Source of the DNA: Cryobacterium suzukii
Lineage (GTDB): Bacteria; Actinomycetota; Actinomycetes; Actinomycetales; Microbacteriaceae
Assembly: GCF_004403185.1 (NCBI RefSeq)
Contig: NZ_SOHJ01000002.1
Location: 300,037 to 364,036, forward strand
Length of the DNA: 64,000 nucleotides
Direction: 5' to 3'
In this document: in pieces, positions 1 through 8,716 of the stretch
Numbering within the stretch: position 1 is the first letter of the stretch
Layout of the letters: each line of letters starts with the position of its first letter
Position numbers and translations under genes: made by a program
Notes under the pieces: generated by a model
Database searches by the model: none
Told to the model about the DNA's origin: nothing
What the model saw: only the letters and a program-made list of their open reading frames with translations

Positions 1-140
1 ATGACGAATTGCAGAACCCAGCGTAGGGCGAAAGCGATGACGATGATCATCGCGACGGCGATGATCTTTTCTACGTAGACGGTCCACTCAATTTTGGCGA
101 TGGAGGTGCCGAGGTTGGCCCAGAATGTATCCCAGTTCAT
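1..140 (-). CDS. N-terminal part of a probable mechanosensitive ion channel (MscS family)
   Basis: The gene starts with ATG at 140 and runs off the left edge, so only about 46 residues are visible. They read as a short amphipathic start (MNWDTFWANLGTSIAKIEW) followed by a hydrophobic helix (IIAVAMIIVIAFALRWVLQF). This pattern, a periplasmic-side start followed by a first membrane helix ending in Arg-Trp-Val, resembles the N-terminus of small MscS-type channels, and such a gene often sits beside pepN in related actinobacteria. The conserved pore helix is outside the window, so the family call is an inference. It would release solutes during osmotic down-shock. Confidence 0.5.
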   Translation of the reverse strand, partial: MNWDTFWANLGTSIAKIEWTVYVEKIIAVAMIIVIAFALRWVLQFV

Positions 141-361
141 ATCCAAGCCAGTCTACCGATGGGCCGTCTGTGGAACCCCGGAAGTGAGCCCGGTCACGGT
201 ATCGGCGCCAGCGACACGCAGCCGCAGCAGACCGGTCTCTGCACCGCAGGCAGCGGCATCCTCTCGGTAATCGTGGAGTTTGCTGTGAACCTCAGGGCAA
301 ACGGAAACCCCGCGACCAGCCTGTGGCCGGGCGCGGGGTTCGTGGTCGTTCTGCCTTCTAA

Positions 362-2908
362 CTACTCGGCGTCGCGCGCCTGTACCTTGAGCGACCGCTC
401 GACCCCGGCCAGGTTCTCGACCACGAGGCGGCGCAGCGCGGCCGGCTCCGGGTTCGCGTCGAGCCAAGCCTGCGTCGCGTCGGCGAGGGCCTGGTTGTTC
501 AGCGGCGCCGGGTAGAGGCCGATGACGAGCTTCTCGCCGATCGAGAAGCTGCGCGACTCCCACACCGACTGCAGCATATTGAAGTAGGTCGCGACGAACG
601 GTTCGAGGAGCGCCTCGTCGTTCACTCGCAGGAATCCGGCGGCGGTTGTGCGCACGATGGTCGTCGCTGCCGTGTCGACGTCGATGAGCGACGACCAAGC
701 AGCGAGCTTGCCCTCGGCCGTGGGGAGTGCGGCCCGGGCCAAAGCCGCCGACTGGGCGCCGGTGGCCGTGTTGTCGCGCGCGAGCGCCGCGTCGATCTCG
801 GTGGCGTCTGCGCGGCCCCCGGCTACGAGGGCGGTGAGCAGCTCCCAGGCCAGGTCGGTGTCGACGGTGAGACCATCCAGCACGGTGTCGCCCGAACGAA
901 GAGCGGCCACGTTCTCGAGCTGGGCGGGGGTGGCCGCAACAGCGGCGAAGAACTTCACGAACTGGAACTGCGCGTCGCTGCCGACCGCTGCTCCCTGTGC
1001 GAGGGTCCACAGTGCGTCGGCGACCTCGGTGGTGACGGCGGCGCGGTGCGGCTGGGCCACGTAGTAGTTCGCCGTGAGCAGGACCTGGCCGAGCACCGTG
1101 CGCAGCGTCGTCGACTCGGTTTCGGTGGCCACGTTGTTCAGCACCAGTCGCACGAAGTCGCGCGCCGTGGTTTCGGCGTCGCGGGTGGCGTCCCAGACCG
1201 AACCCCAGACCAGGGCGCGGGCGAGCGGGCTCTCGATGACGGAGAGATGTTCCAGTGCCACCGCCTGCGAGGCCGGGTCGAGGCGAACCTTGGCGTAGCT
1301 GAGGTCGTCGTCGTTGAGCAGGATCAGGTCGGCGCGCTCGCGGCCGACGAGGGCGGGGACATCCGTTCGTGGACCGTCGACATCAAGCTCGACCCGGTGC
1401 GTGCGCACGAGCTTGTGGTCGTCGCTGAAGGTATAGAACCCGATCGCGAGGCGGTGCGGGCGAATGGTGGGGTAATCGGCTGCGGCGCTCTGCAGCACCG
1501 CGAAGCTGGTGATGACGCCCGCTGCGTCGACGGTGATTTCGGGGCGCAGGGTGTTGACGCCGGCGGTTTCGAGCCACAGCTTCGCCCAGCCGCTGAGATC
1601 ACGGCCGCTCGCCGCCTCGAGTTCAACGAGCAGGTCGGAAAGCTCGGTGTTGCCCCACTCGTGCTTCTGAAAGTAGGAGCCGACGCCGGTGAAGAACGCC
1701 TCAATACCCACCCAGGCGGCGAGCTGCTTGAGCACGGAGCCGCCCTTGGCATAGGTGATGCCGTCGAAGTTGACGAGCACGTCGTCGAGGTCGCGGATGG
1801 TGGCGACGACCGGATGGGTCGACGGCAGCTGATCTTGCTTGTAGGCCCAGCTCTTCTCCATCACGGCAAAGGTGGTCCAGGCTTCGTGCCACTCGGTGGC
1901 TTCGGCGGTGGCAATGGTCGACGCCCACTCGGCGAAACTCTCGTTGAGCCAGAGGTCGTTCCACCAGGTCATGGTGACCAGGTCGCCGAACCACATGTGG
2001 GCGAGTTCATGCAAAATTGTCACGACGCGGCGTTCCTTGACGGCATCGGTCACCTTGGAGCGAAAAATGTATGTCTCGGTGAAGGTGACCGCGCCGGCGT
2101 TCTCCATGGCGCCCGCGTTGAACTCCGGCACGAACAGCTGGTCGTACTTGTCGAAGGGGTAGGCGTAGCCAAACTTCTCCTCGTAGTAAGCGAAGCCCTG
2201 GCGGGTCTTCTCGAGGATGTAGTCGGCGTCGAGGTACTCGCTGAGGCTCTTGCGGCTGAACACGCCGAGCGGGATGATACGCCCATCGCTCGACGTGAGT
2301 TCGCTGCGCACGACGGCGTACGGGCCGGCGATGAGCGCGGTGATGTAGCTCGAGATGGTGTGGGTGGGCGCAAACGCCCACGTGCTGGCGCCGTTGCCGG
2401 CATCGGTCGGTTCGGGCGTGGTGGAGTTGGAGACGACCTGCCACTCGCTCGGTGCGGTGACGGTGAAGGAGAATTTCGCCTTCAGGTTGGGCTGCTCGAA
2501 CACCGCGAACACGCGGCGGGAGTCGGGGACCTCGAACTGACTGTAGAGGTAGACCTCGTTGTCGACGGGGTCGACGAAGCGGTGCAGACCCTCACCGGTG
2601 TTGGTATAGAGCGCGTCGGCGTCGACGACGAGCTCGTTCTCGGCCTGCAGACCGTCAAGCTGAATGCGGATGCCGTCACTCACGACGGCGGGGTCGAGCG
2701 CGGCGCCGTTGAGGGTCACAGAATGCACCTGTGATGTGATGGCGTCGATGAAGGTCGAGGCGCCGGGGGTGGCGGCAAAGCGCACCGTGGTGGTGCTGCC
2801 GAACGTGGTGGGGCCGGTGGTGAGGTCGAGCACAACGTTGTAGCTCGCTACCGTGACGAGCGCGGCGCGCTCGGTCGCTTCAATGCGGGTGAGATTTTCT
2901 CCGGGCAA
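362..2908 (-). CDS. pepN: Aminopeptidase N (M1 family zinc metallopeptidase)
   Basis: Removes N-terminal amino acids from peptides in the cytosol. The protein is 848 aa, the usual size for actinobacterial PepN. The substrate-binding GAMEN motif lies at about residues 266-270, the zinc site HELAH at about 300-304, and the third zinc ligand Glu in NESFAEW about 20 residues later. The C-terminal half is the helical ERAP1-like domain. I chose a TTG start at 2908: it is preceded by GGAGAA at good spacing and gives MPGENLTRIEA, the family's typical N-terminus. An in-frame extension to 3001 is possible but lacks conserved sequence. It is transcribed away from the DUF2332 gene and towards the channel gene. 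Confidence 0.95.
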   Translation of the reverse strand: MPGENLTRIEATERAALVTVASYNVVLDLTTGPTTFGSTTTVRFAATPGASTFIDAITSQVHSVTLNGAALDPAVVSDGIRIQLDGLQAENELVVDADALYTNTGEGLHRFVDPVDNEVYLYSQFEVPDSRRVFAVFEQPNLKAKFSFTVTAPSEWQVVSNSTTPEPTDAGNGASTWAFAPTHTISSYITALIAGPYAVVRSELTSSDGRIIPLGVFSRKSLSEYLDADYILEKTRQGFAYYEEKFGYAYPFDKYDQLFVPEFNAGAMENAGAVTFTETYIFRSKVTDAVKERRVVTILHELAHMWFGDLVTMTWWNDLWLNESFAEWASTIATAEATEWHEAWTTFAVMEKSWAYKQDQLPSTHPVVATIRDLDDVLVNFDGITYAKGGSVLKQLAAWVGIEAFFTGVGSYFQKHEWGNTELSDLLVELEAASGRDLSGWAKLWLETAGVNTLRPEITVDAAGVITSFAVLQSAAADYPTIRPHRLAIGFYTFSDDHKLVRTHRVELDVDGPRTDVPALVGRERADLILLNDDDLSYAKVRLDPASQAVALEHLSVIESPLARALVWGSVWDATRDAETTARDFVRLVLNNVATETESTTLRTVLGQVLLTANYYVAQPHRAAVTTEVADALWTLAQGAAVGSDAQFQFVKFFAAVAATPAQLENVAALRSGDTVLDGLTVDTDLAWELLTALVAGGRADATEIDAALARDNTATGAQSAALARAALPTAEGKLAAWSSLIDVDTAATTIVRTTAAGFLRVNDEALLEPFVATYFNMLQSVWESRSFSIGEKLVIGLYPAPLNNQALADATQAWLDANPEPAALRRLVVENLAGVERSLKVQARDAE

Positions 2909-3014
2909 CTTAGTTCTCCAATTTAATTCACGATTTGATTCGCGACGGATTCCATTTAGAACGGTGAAGCCTCGGTAGTCGGGCGCCATCGCACCCCGCA
3001 AGCCTAACCATGAT

Positions 3015-3020
3015 TACGAT
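3015..3020 (+). promoter_or_regulatory. -10 element of a leaderless promoter for the DUF2332 gene
   Basis: TACGAT ends 6 bases before ATG 3027, with no Shine-Dalgarno. This fits transcription starting at the start codon. I do not recognise a -35 element. Confidence 0.4.
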
Positions 3021-3026
3021 GTGGGC

Positions 3027-4022
3027 ATGAGAGCAAGCACGGACCCGAGCGTCGCGACCGCCGAACGCTACCGGGCCTTCGCCAAGGTCGAAGCCCGCGG
3101 AATGAGCGTCTGTTACGAACGGTGGGCCGCTGGGGTCGCGGCCGATCCCGCCACCATGGCCTTGATCGACCAGCTGCCCGCGGTCAAGCGCCAACCGAAC
3201 CTGGTGTTCAGCGCGGCTCGGTTGCACGGGGCAGTGGTGGGGGAGTACCCGCAGTTCGCGGCCTGGCTGCGCGAGCACTGGTCCGATGTGGCCGCCACCT
3301 GCCTGACCCACGCCACCCAGACCAATGAGCCCGGCCGCTGCGCCGTACTGTTGCCGGCGCTGGCGGCGCTCGCCGGACCGCTCGCGATCATCGAAGTGGG
3401 GGCATCCGCCGGTCTCTGCCTGCACCCCGATCGGTACAGCTACCGGTATCGGCTAGCTGATGGCGACGAGCGGATGCTGCACCCGACAGACGGTCCGAGC
3501 CCGGTGGTTTTAGACTGCGCCGTCACCGGCCCGGTGCCGCTGCCCGAGCGGATGCCCAAGATTGTCTGGCGGGCCGGAATCGATCTTCATCCCCTCGACG
3601 TGCACAGCGACGCTGATCTGGCCTGGCTTGAGGCGCTGATTTGGCCGGAGCACGACGACCGTCGATCCCGGCTGCGCGCCGCGGTTGCCGTGGCCCGACA
3701 AGAGCCGGTCCAGATCGTGACCGGCGACCTCAACGACCAAATCGAAGCGCTCATTGCCCGGGCTCCGGCCGAGGCAACCGTTGTCGTGTTCCACACCGCG
3801 GTACTCGCCTACCTGAATGAGCCAGATCGCAACCGGTTTGCCGCGCAGATGACCCGGTTGCCGGTGCGCTGGCTGTCGAACGAGGGACAGAGTGTGGTGC
3901 CCGGGGTGCTCGAGCGGCTTGCGGAGGCGCCGGCACTGTCATCCGCATTCATTTTGGCCCTGGACGGCGAGCCAATCGCCCTGACCCAGCCGCACGGCCG
4001 CGCGTTGCATTGGCTCGGATGA
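3027..4022 (+). CDS. DUF2332 family protein
   Basis: A soluble protein of 331 aa with no signal peptide or membrane segment. The sequence has the hallmarks of DUF2332: an early YRAFAKVEARGMSVCYERWA segment, then a middle IEVGASAGLCLHPDRYSY segment that looks like a Gly-rich nucleotide- or SAM-type loop, and later VVVFHTAVLAYL. Function is unknown; the middle segment hints at a methyltransferase-like fold, which is only an inference. GTG 3021 and ATG 3027 are both in frame. I prefer ATG 3027 because a -10-like TACGAT ends exactly 6 bases upstream. The gene is single and divergent from pepN. Confidence 0.8.
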   Translation: MRASTDPSVATAERYRAFAKVEARGMSVCYERWAAGVAADPATMALIDQLPAVKRQPNLVFSAARLHGAVVGEYPQFAAWLREHWSDVAATCLTHATQTNEPGRCAVLLPALAALAGPLAIIEVGASAGLCLHPDRYSYRYRLADGDERMLHPTDGPSPVVLDCAVTGPVPLPERMPKIVWRAGIDLHPLDVHSDADLAWLEALIWPEHDDRRSRLRAAVAVARQEPVQIVTGDLNDQIEALIARAPAEATVVVFHTAVLAYLNEPDRNRFAAQMTRLPVRWLSNEGQSVVPGVLERLAEAPALSSAFILALDGEPIALTQPHGRALHWLG

Positions 4023-4207
4023 GTCGGACCGACGAGCCGCTAGCGGCAGAAGCGGCTCAGAATCCGGCGGTACCGACAGTTGCAACTGCTCCAAGAAGCG
4101 GAGAACTATGTCGGTAACCAAACGGAAGCGCATAGTGGTGCCAGACATTGCGACGAAGTCTTGCGGGAACGTGTGTGACGGATGCATGAGGCACGACTCA
4201 CTGAGAT

Positions 4208-5131
4208 CTAGCAGCTGTAGAAACCACCTACGCCGTTGTCAATTCGACAACCGGTTCCGTCTGATTTGTCTGGACCAAAGGCACCGGCACAGCAGTCGCC
4301 ATTTTTACTGCCAGAACCGCCAGAAGTGCTTCCACCACCGGACGAACCAGAGCTCGCAGACTTCTTCGCAGTGGCTTGGTTGGCAGCGACCCGTGCAGCC
4401 TCTTGTGCAGCTGCAGCAGCAACACGTGCAGCTTCTGCCTCGGCCGCGACACGTGCAGCCTCAATCTCAGCTGCGATACGCGCGGCTTCTTCGGTCTGGA
4501 AGACAGCAAAGTCACTCGTCAGTACAGCGACGCTCGCGGTAAGCGCAGTAGTAGCAGTTGCCGCTGTGCTGTTCGTAGCCGTGATGCTTGCGACCTGGTC
4601 GCGCGTTGCGCAGGGAGGCACAGCAGCAATCGTGATGTTTGCGAGTCCAGTACTGGCAGCGCTGACGTCGCTGATGAGTTCAGTGCCGCTGGCACGTGCA
4701 GGGAAAGCCTCGACGGCGGTGATACCGGCTACAGCGTCAACCGCTTCAACGCCTTCGCTGGCTGCAGTAGCTTCTATTGCGAGCACCTCGTCGACCGCAG
4801 GCACTGCTTCTACAGCGACGCGCGCTGCGTAGTCGGTGCTGATTGCGGGCGCGACACCCTCAGCGACAACCGGCAGCTCGAGCACGGCGACAGCGAGCAC
4901 CGCCGCGTCAGAGGCTGCGAGAGCAGTCTTCATACTGGTGGCAGCGCGGGTGCCGGCCGTAACCGCAGCAGTGCAGAGACTCGTGGTCTCAGCCTTGTAG
5001 CTGGTCACGCCAATGGCCGTAGCCGTGATGCCACCGCCGATCACGAGCGCGCCGGCAGCGAGGATGGCGATGAGCTTGAGGCGCGAGGGCGGGGTGTTTG
5101 CGCGTGTTGTAGCGGTGCCGAAGTTTGCCAT
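4208..5131 (-). CDS. Membrane-anchored Ala-rich protein with helical repeats and Cys-containing tail, function unknown
   Basis: I do not recognise a family. The 307-aa protein starts at ATG 5131, preceded by a GGGGG ribosome site; 12 extra in-frame residues upstream are unlikely. It has a basic start, one membrane helix at about residues 18-42, and a long Ala/Val/Thr-rich extracellular part with many Glu-Ala-Val segments. About residues 220-255 form a charged helix built on repeats of EAARVAA. Then come a Gly/Ser linker and a compact tail with CC, C and a C-terminal Cys. Codon use is more GCA/ACA-rich than in the neighbours. It could be a surface or wall-associated protein. The convergent gap 4023-4207 holds no gene. 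Confidence 0.7.
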   Translation of the reverse strand: MANFGTATTRANTPPSRLKLIAILAAGALVIGGGITATAIGVTSYKAETTSLCTAAVTAGTRAATSMKTALAASDAAVLAVAVLELPVVAEGVAPAISTDYAARVAVEAVPAVDEVLAIEATAASEGVEAVDAVAGITAVEAFPARASGTELISDVSAASTGLANITIAAVPPCATRDQVASITATNSTAATATTALTASVAVLTSDFAVFQTEEAARIAAEIEAARVAAEAEAARVAAAAAQEAARVAANQATAKKSASSGSSGGGSTSGGSGSKNGDCCAGAFGPDKSDGTGCRIDNGVGGFYSC

Positions 5132-5332
5132 TGAATTGCCCCCTGATACGTGGTTCGGACTACACACAGTTCCCGCTAATGCAATTGGCGGGCAGGAGTT
5201 CCTCTACCGCAATCAGATTAGCGGCATTGCCTTGCTACAAAGCAATCAAGCGATCCGTCAGCGATCGGGTGCTGCGGTTGCGCGTTAGGGGAGTTGCCCG
5301 TTACGGCGATGGCCTAAACGGATAGGCGCCGG

Positions 5333-6895
5333 TTATTGGTGTTCGTCACCCGGAACGTCGGCGGGTGGCACGGCCGACGGCTCCGCTGACGATGGCGCCG
5401 CGCTACCGGTCGCCCGCCCGAAGGAGCCAAATTGCCTTGTCATCGCCGAACCGTGCATTGGAGCGTAGCTGCCACCGCTCGGCCCGGCGCTGAGTTCCTC
5501 TTCGGGCTGCCAGCGCGGGTTTTCGCTACTGCTGGTGCCGAGGAGCCGTCGGGTGAGGGATTCGCCCGTAGACAACAGATCGTCGAGGGCGACCTGCAGG
5601 TCGTTGTCGTCGACGGTGTCGGCGCGGAGGGCAGCGCGGAGCACGGCCCGGCGAATGAGCTCCTTCGCGAAGGAGCCCGTCACGCCCTCCGCCCGGCCGG
5701 CTGCCGCATCGAGGGCGGCCGGGCTGAACGGCAGCGCTCCCGCGTAGCGCCGGAACAGCCGCTCTCGTTCGGCCAGCTCGGGCAACGGCACTTCGACGGC
5801 GAGATCGACCCGGCCCGGCCGTTCGGCGAGGGCCCGCTCGAGAACCTCGACCCGATTGGTGGTCATGACGAACGCCACATCGGCGTCGCCATCGAGCCCG
5901 TCGAGGGCGTCGAGCACCTCGAACAACAGCGGCTGCGGAGTCGCGTTACGTTGCATTGCGACCAGGTCGATGTCTTCCAGCACGACAATCGACGGCGCAA
6001 AGGTACGAGCGATCTCGGCGGCGGCAGCAATGTGCACGATGCTGGATCCGGTGAGCAGCACCGCGGTGATGCCCGGGGTCTCGCTGAGCAGGTGACGCAC
6101 GGTGAGGGTTTTGCCGGTTCCGGGAGGACCGTAGAGCAGCACACCGCGCTTCAAATGTTGTCCGGCGGCCAGCAGAACCTGGCGTTGCTCACCGATTCCG
6201 ATGACGTGGTCGGTGATGGTGCCGAGGATGCCCTCTGGCAACACGATAGCGGCTGTCGGTACGACGGGGCGTTCCAGAAAGGTGATTCCGGCCCCGGCTC
6301 CGTATTCGGTGTGCACGAACGAGAGCACCTGGCCGCGCAACACGCTGTGCTCGATCATGAGTGTGCGCAGGTGCTCGAGAAAGGCGGTGACCGTGTGCGG
6401 TGACTCGGCCATGATTTCGAGTTCGGCCGTGTTGCGCCCGTATTGCGGGTTGGCGGCGCGTTGCAGCACCGCGATCGGCTGGTCGTCGAAGCGGATGAGC
6501 CGCACGCCGAAGGAGACGACCTGACGGGTCGACATTGGTCCGGTCGCCCGGGCCGAGTAGTCCACCGGGCCGGGGCCGAAGCCCTGAAACGGGCTGGCCA
6601 CGAGCTCGGACAGGCTCGAATGAAAGCGCTGTTGCCCGCCGGAGACGCCAAGAAGCGCGGCCGGATCGGAGCCGGCCAACGTGGTCAGAGCGATGTCCGC
6701 GTCGACGAGGCGATGATCGGCGAGCGTTTCGGACACGACCGGCAACGTCGACGCGTTCGCGCCGAGAAACTCGGTGATCACGTCGCCGAGCGGCGACAGG
6801 CCCGACGGGTTCTGGGCATCCGCTGTCGCCACGACGCGTTCCATGAACTTCTTGAACGAGCGCACGACGTCTCGGTCGAAAGTATCCTCGGTCAT
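5333..6895 (-). CDS. AAA family ATPase with a novel N-terminal region
   Basis: A 520-aa cytosolic protein. Residues 1-240 have no domain I recognise. An AAA module follows: Walker A GPPGTGKT at 256-263, Walker B IVVLEDID at 303-310, sensor-1 Asn 347 in MTTN, and ERPGRVD at 358-364 in the position of the FtsH/p97 arginine-finger region. The C-terminal 60 residues are Gly/Ser/Pro-rich and probably disordered. There is no protease domain, so an unfoldase or remodelling role is likely, with unknown target. Start ATG 6895 follows AGGAG. It lies 34 bases after the lipoprotein gene, in the same direction, and the two are probably co-transcribed. Confidence 0.85.
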   Translation of the reverse strand: MTEDTFDRDVVRSFKKFMERVVATADAQNPSGLSPLGDVITEFLGANASTLPVVSETLADHRLVDADIALTTLAGSDPAALLGVSGGQQRFHSSLSELVASPFQGFGPGPVDYSARATGPMSTRQVVSFGVRLIRFDDQPIAVLQRAANPQYGRNTAELEIMAESPHTVTAFLEHLRTLMIEHSVLRGQVLSFVHTEYGAGAGITFLERPVVPTAAIVLPEGILGTITDHVIGIGEQRQVLLAAGQHLKRGVLLYGPPGTGKTLTVRHLLSETPGITAVLLTGSSIVHIAAAAEIARTFAPSIVVLEDIDLVAMQRNATPQPLLFEVLDALDGLDGDADVAFVMTTNRVEVLERALAERPGRVDLAVEVPLPELAERERLFRRYAGALPFSPAALDAAAGRAEGVTGSFAKELIRRAVLRAALRADTVDDNDLQVALDDLLSTGESLTRRLLGTSSSENPRWQPEEELSAGPSGGSYAPMHGSAMTRQFGSFGRATGSAAPSSAEPSAVPPADVPGDEHQ

Positions 6896-6929
6896 CTTGT
6901 GCTCCTGACTTGTGGCAGCCGTTTCGAAC

Positions 6930-8042
6930 CTAGCGGGCCTGGGCGATGATCGCTTCGGCCACGGCAACCGCTTGGGAGACCGATTCGACCGAGTAGGCCG
7001 ACTCGCCGAGCGAAAAAATCACTGTGCAGTAACCGGAGGGGTCTGCGCAGACCTGGACGGCGTGCTCACCTTCGACGGCCCCCTCGAGCACGATCGGCGG
7101 CAATGCGGCCTGACTGTCCGGCTCCGTGATCATCGTGTCGACGATCCCGGCAAGACCATAGCCGACGTGGATCGAGGTGCCCAAAACGCCGTCGGCGCGC
7201 ACGTCGCACCGAAACAACCCGGCGGCCTGCGACACGAAGCCGTCGAAGTAGACCGGATTCATGTTTGACGAGTCGAAGATTTCGTACTCGAGCGCATCGA
7301 CGCCGAGGGCCATGGCGATGCCCTGCGGCTTGAGCGCGCCGCTGCAGGCCGGTTCACGCGGGGTCAGGGCGACCGCCGGCCAGGCTAACTGGCTGGGTTC
7401 GGCATCCGTCAGAGTGGAATAAACGGATGCCGCGAGCGGCTGCATCTGCGCTACGATCGCGTCGCTCGTCATGCGGTCAAAGCGCACATCGCGGGTACCG
7501 AATGAGTTGGTGCTCATCGTGATTTCGACCCAGGCGTCCCCGACCGGAGCCGAGATGAAACACCCGGGGTCGCCGCATCCGGTGGCCGCTTCGATGCCGC
7601 CGATGCTAGTGAGCGGGTCGGTCGGACCGTTGCCGGTATCGTTTGGCGCCCAGGACTCGGCCGCACCGGGCAGTACCTTGACGCTCAGGTAAGCCCAGTC
7701 GGAGTCGGCTTGGTGATCCATCGGGTTGCCCGCCGCAGTGCCGACTCGCCAGGAGCAGGACAGCCCGCCGAGGGCTGGGACGGCGTACTCGACCAGGAAT
7801 GTCGATGGCTGCGTCGCGGCAACCGGGGTCGGTATGGTGCCGGAGGGATCCCCAAAGATCTTGGCAATGTCGCCCGGAGCCGCGATATCGTCACAGCTGA
7901 GCGGGCTGGTGGCTGCGGCGGGCGCTGCGGTTGGCCTAGGCGTTGAAGTGGCCGCCGGTTCCGGCACCGGTTCGGCCGCGCATCCGCTGAGGGCGACGAG
8001 GGCAAGAAAAACGGTTGGCAGGATCAGGGTGCGGCGCAGCAT
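6930..8042 (-). CDS. Putative lipoprotein, function unknown
   Basis: A 370-aa exported protein. It has a short basic start (MLRR), a hydrophobic stretch and a lipobox LSGC with the Cys at about residue 21, so it should be anchored to the outer face of the membrane. A Pro/Thr/Ala-rich linker follows, then a globular part with several Cys residues, for example in CGDPGC and CADPSGYC, which could form disulfides. No enzyme motif is evident. It is the first gene of a likely two-gene unit with the AAA ATPase. A -10-like TAGGCT 6 bases before the ATG suggests a leaderless mRNA. Confidence 0.8.
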   Translation of the reverse strand: MLRRTLILPTVFLALVALSGCAAEPVPEPAATSTPRPTAAPAAATSPLSCDDIAAPGDIAKIFGDPSGTIPTPVAATQPSTFLVEYAVPALGGLSCSWRVGTAAGNPMDHQADSDWAYLSVKVLPGAAESWAPNDTGNGPTDPLTSIGGIEAATGCGDPGCFISAPVGDAWVEITMSTNSFGTRDVRFDRMTSDAIVAQMQPLAASVYSTLTDAEPSQLAWPAVALTPREPACSGALKPQGIAMALGVDALEYEIFDSSNMNPVYFDGFVSQAAGLFRCDVRADGVLGTSIHVGYGLAGIVDTMITEPDSQAALPPIVLEGAVEGEHAVQVCADPSGYCTVIFSLGESAYSVESVSQAVAVAEAIIAQAR

Positions 8043-8048
8043 CAGGTC

Positions 8049-8054
8049 AGCCTA
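8049..8054 (-). promoter_or_regulatory. -10 element of a leaderless promoter for the lipoprotein/AAA unit
   Basis: On the minus strand TAGGCT is followed by 6 bases and then ATG 8042. No ribosome-binding site is visible. Confidence 0.45.
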
Positions 8055-8141
8055 ACAGGGCTGATTTTTAGCCCGTGACCTGTGTTTTCCTCGATAATAG
8101 GTCATATCCCAACGTACACACCAATATAAATCCCATAGTGG

Positions 8142-8147
8142 TATGCT
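8142..8147 (+). promoter_or_regulatory. -10 element of a leaderless promoter for the MazE/MazF-type pair
   Basis: TATGCT is followed by CGCGAT and ATG 8154. The 50 bases upstream are unusually AT-rich for this window, as expected for an autoregulated toxin-antitoxin promoter. Confidence 0.5.
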
Positions 8148-8153
8148 CGCGAT

Positions 8154-8390
8154 ATGAGCCGACAAATAGCGGTGCGTCTGCCCGACGAGATAGTGGAATA
8201 CCTCGATCAGGCGGTGGGTGAAGGGCGGGAAAGCAGCCGTGCTTCCCTGATCACTCGAGCCCTCGAACGAGAACGGCGACGCGAAATCGCCCTGCGTGAC
8301 GTGCGAATTTTGACCGACCGTTTCAGGCAAGCCGACGATCTGGACGAACTCGCCAGTTTTGGCGCGAGTATTCCGTCTGACCTCGCCTGA
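8154..8390 (+). CDS. Ribbon-helix-helix antitoxin (MazE-like)
   Basis: A 78-aa protein. Residues 1-45 fit the ribbon-helix-helix fold: a beta strand RQIAVRLPDEI, then two helices containing EYLDQAVGEG and SRASLITRALERERRRE. This N-terminus would bind the operator as a dimer, and the acidic C-terminal part would bind and block the toxin. The toxin gene starts 2 bases after its stop codon, the normal antitoxin-first order. Expression is probably autorepressed at the AT-rich upstream region. Confidence 0.85.
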   Translation: MSRQIAVRLPDEIVEYLDQAVGEGRESSRASLITRALERERRREIALRDVRILTDRFRQADDLDELASFGASIPSDLA

Positions 8391-8392
8391 CG

Positions 8393-8692
8393 ATGCGGGC
8401 AATTCACATAGCGCACCTCGACAAGGCCCGGCCCGTTCTCGTTCTCACCCGCGAACTCGTGCGACCGCACCTCACGCGGGTCACGGTCGCACCGATCACC
8501 AGTACGGTGCGGGGTCTGTCTACCGAGGTCGCGGTCGGCCAGGCGAACGGCCTCGACCAGGACTGCGTCGTGAGCTGCGACAACGTTGTGACCATTCCGG
8601 TCGCCAGCCTCGGCCGCCAAATCGGCTTCCTGCTGCCGACCCAGGAGGCGCAGCTCAGCGCCGCAATTCAAACCGCGTTCGATCTCGACTGA
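8393..8692 (+). CDS. MazF/PemK-type endoribonuclease toxin
   Basis: A 99-aa protein of the MazF/PemK fold, expected to cleave mRNA when free of its antitoxin. The visible signature is the start RAIHIAHLDKARPVLVLTRE, which carries the usual RPVLVL strand, followed by VTVAPITSTVRGL, the conserved loop before the dimer interface, and later SCDNVVTIP. The typical MazF start is shorter on the Gly-Asp side here, as in many actinobacterial members. The gene is 2 bases downstream of the antitoxin, so the two are translated as a unit. Confidence 0.85.
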   Translation: MRAIHIAHLDKARPVLVLTRELVRPHLTRVTVAPITSTVRGLSTEVAVGQANGLDQDCVVSCDNVVTIPVASLGRQIGFLLPTQEAQLSAAIQTAFDLD

Positions 8693-8716
8693 CGCCTCGG
8701 TCGGCCAGCCCGGCGG

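Noticed and set aside
1046..2734. A 562-residue open frame on the plus strand
   Set aside because: Antisense to the conserved part of pepN; it has no recognisable motif.
4034..4058. Hairpin GAGCCGCT...AGCGGCTC after the DUF2332 gene as terminator
   Set aside because: The stem is good but no T-run follows on either strand, so I did not list it as a terminator.
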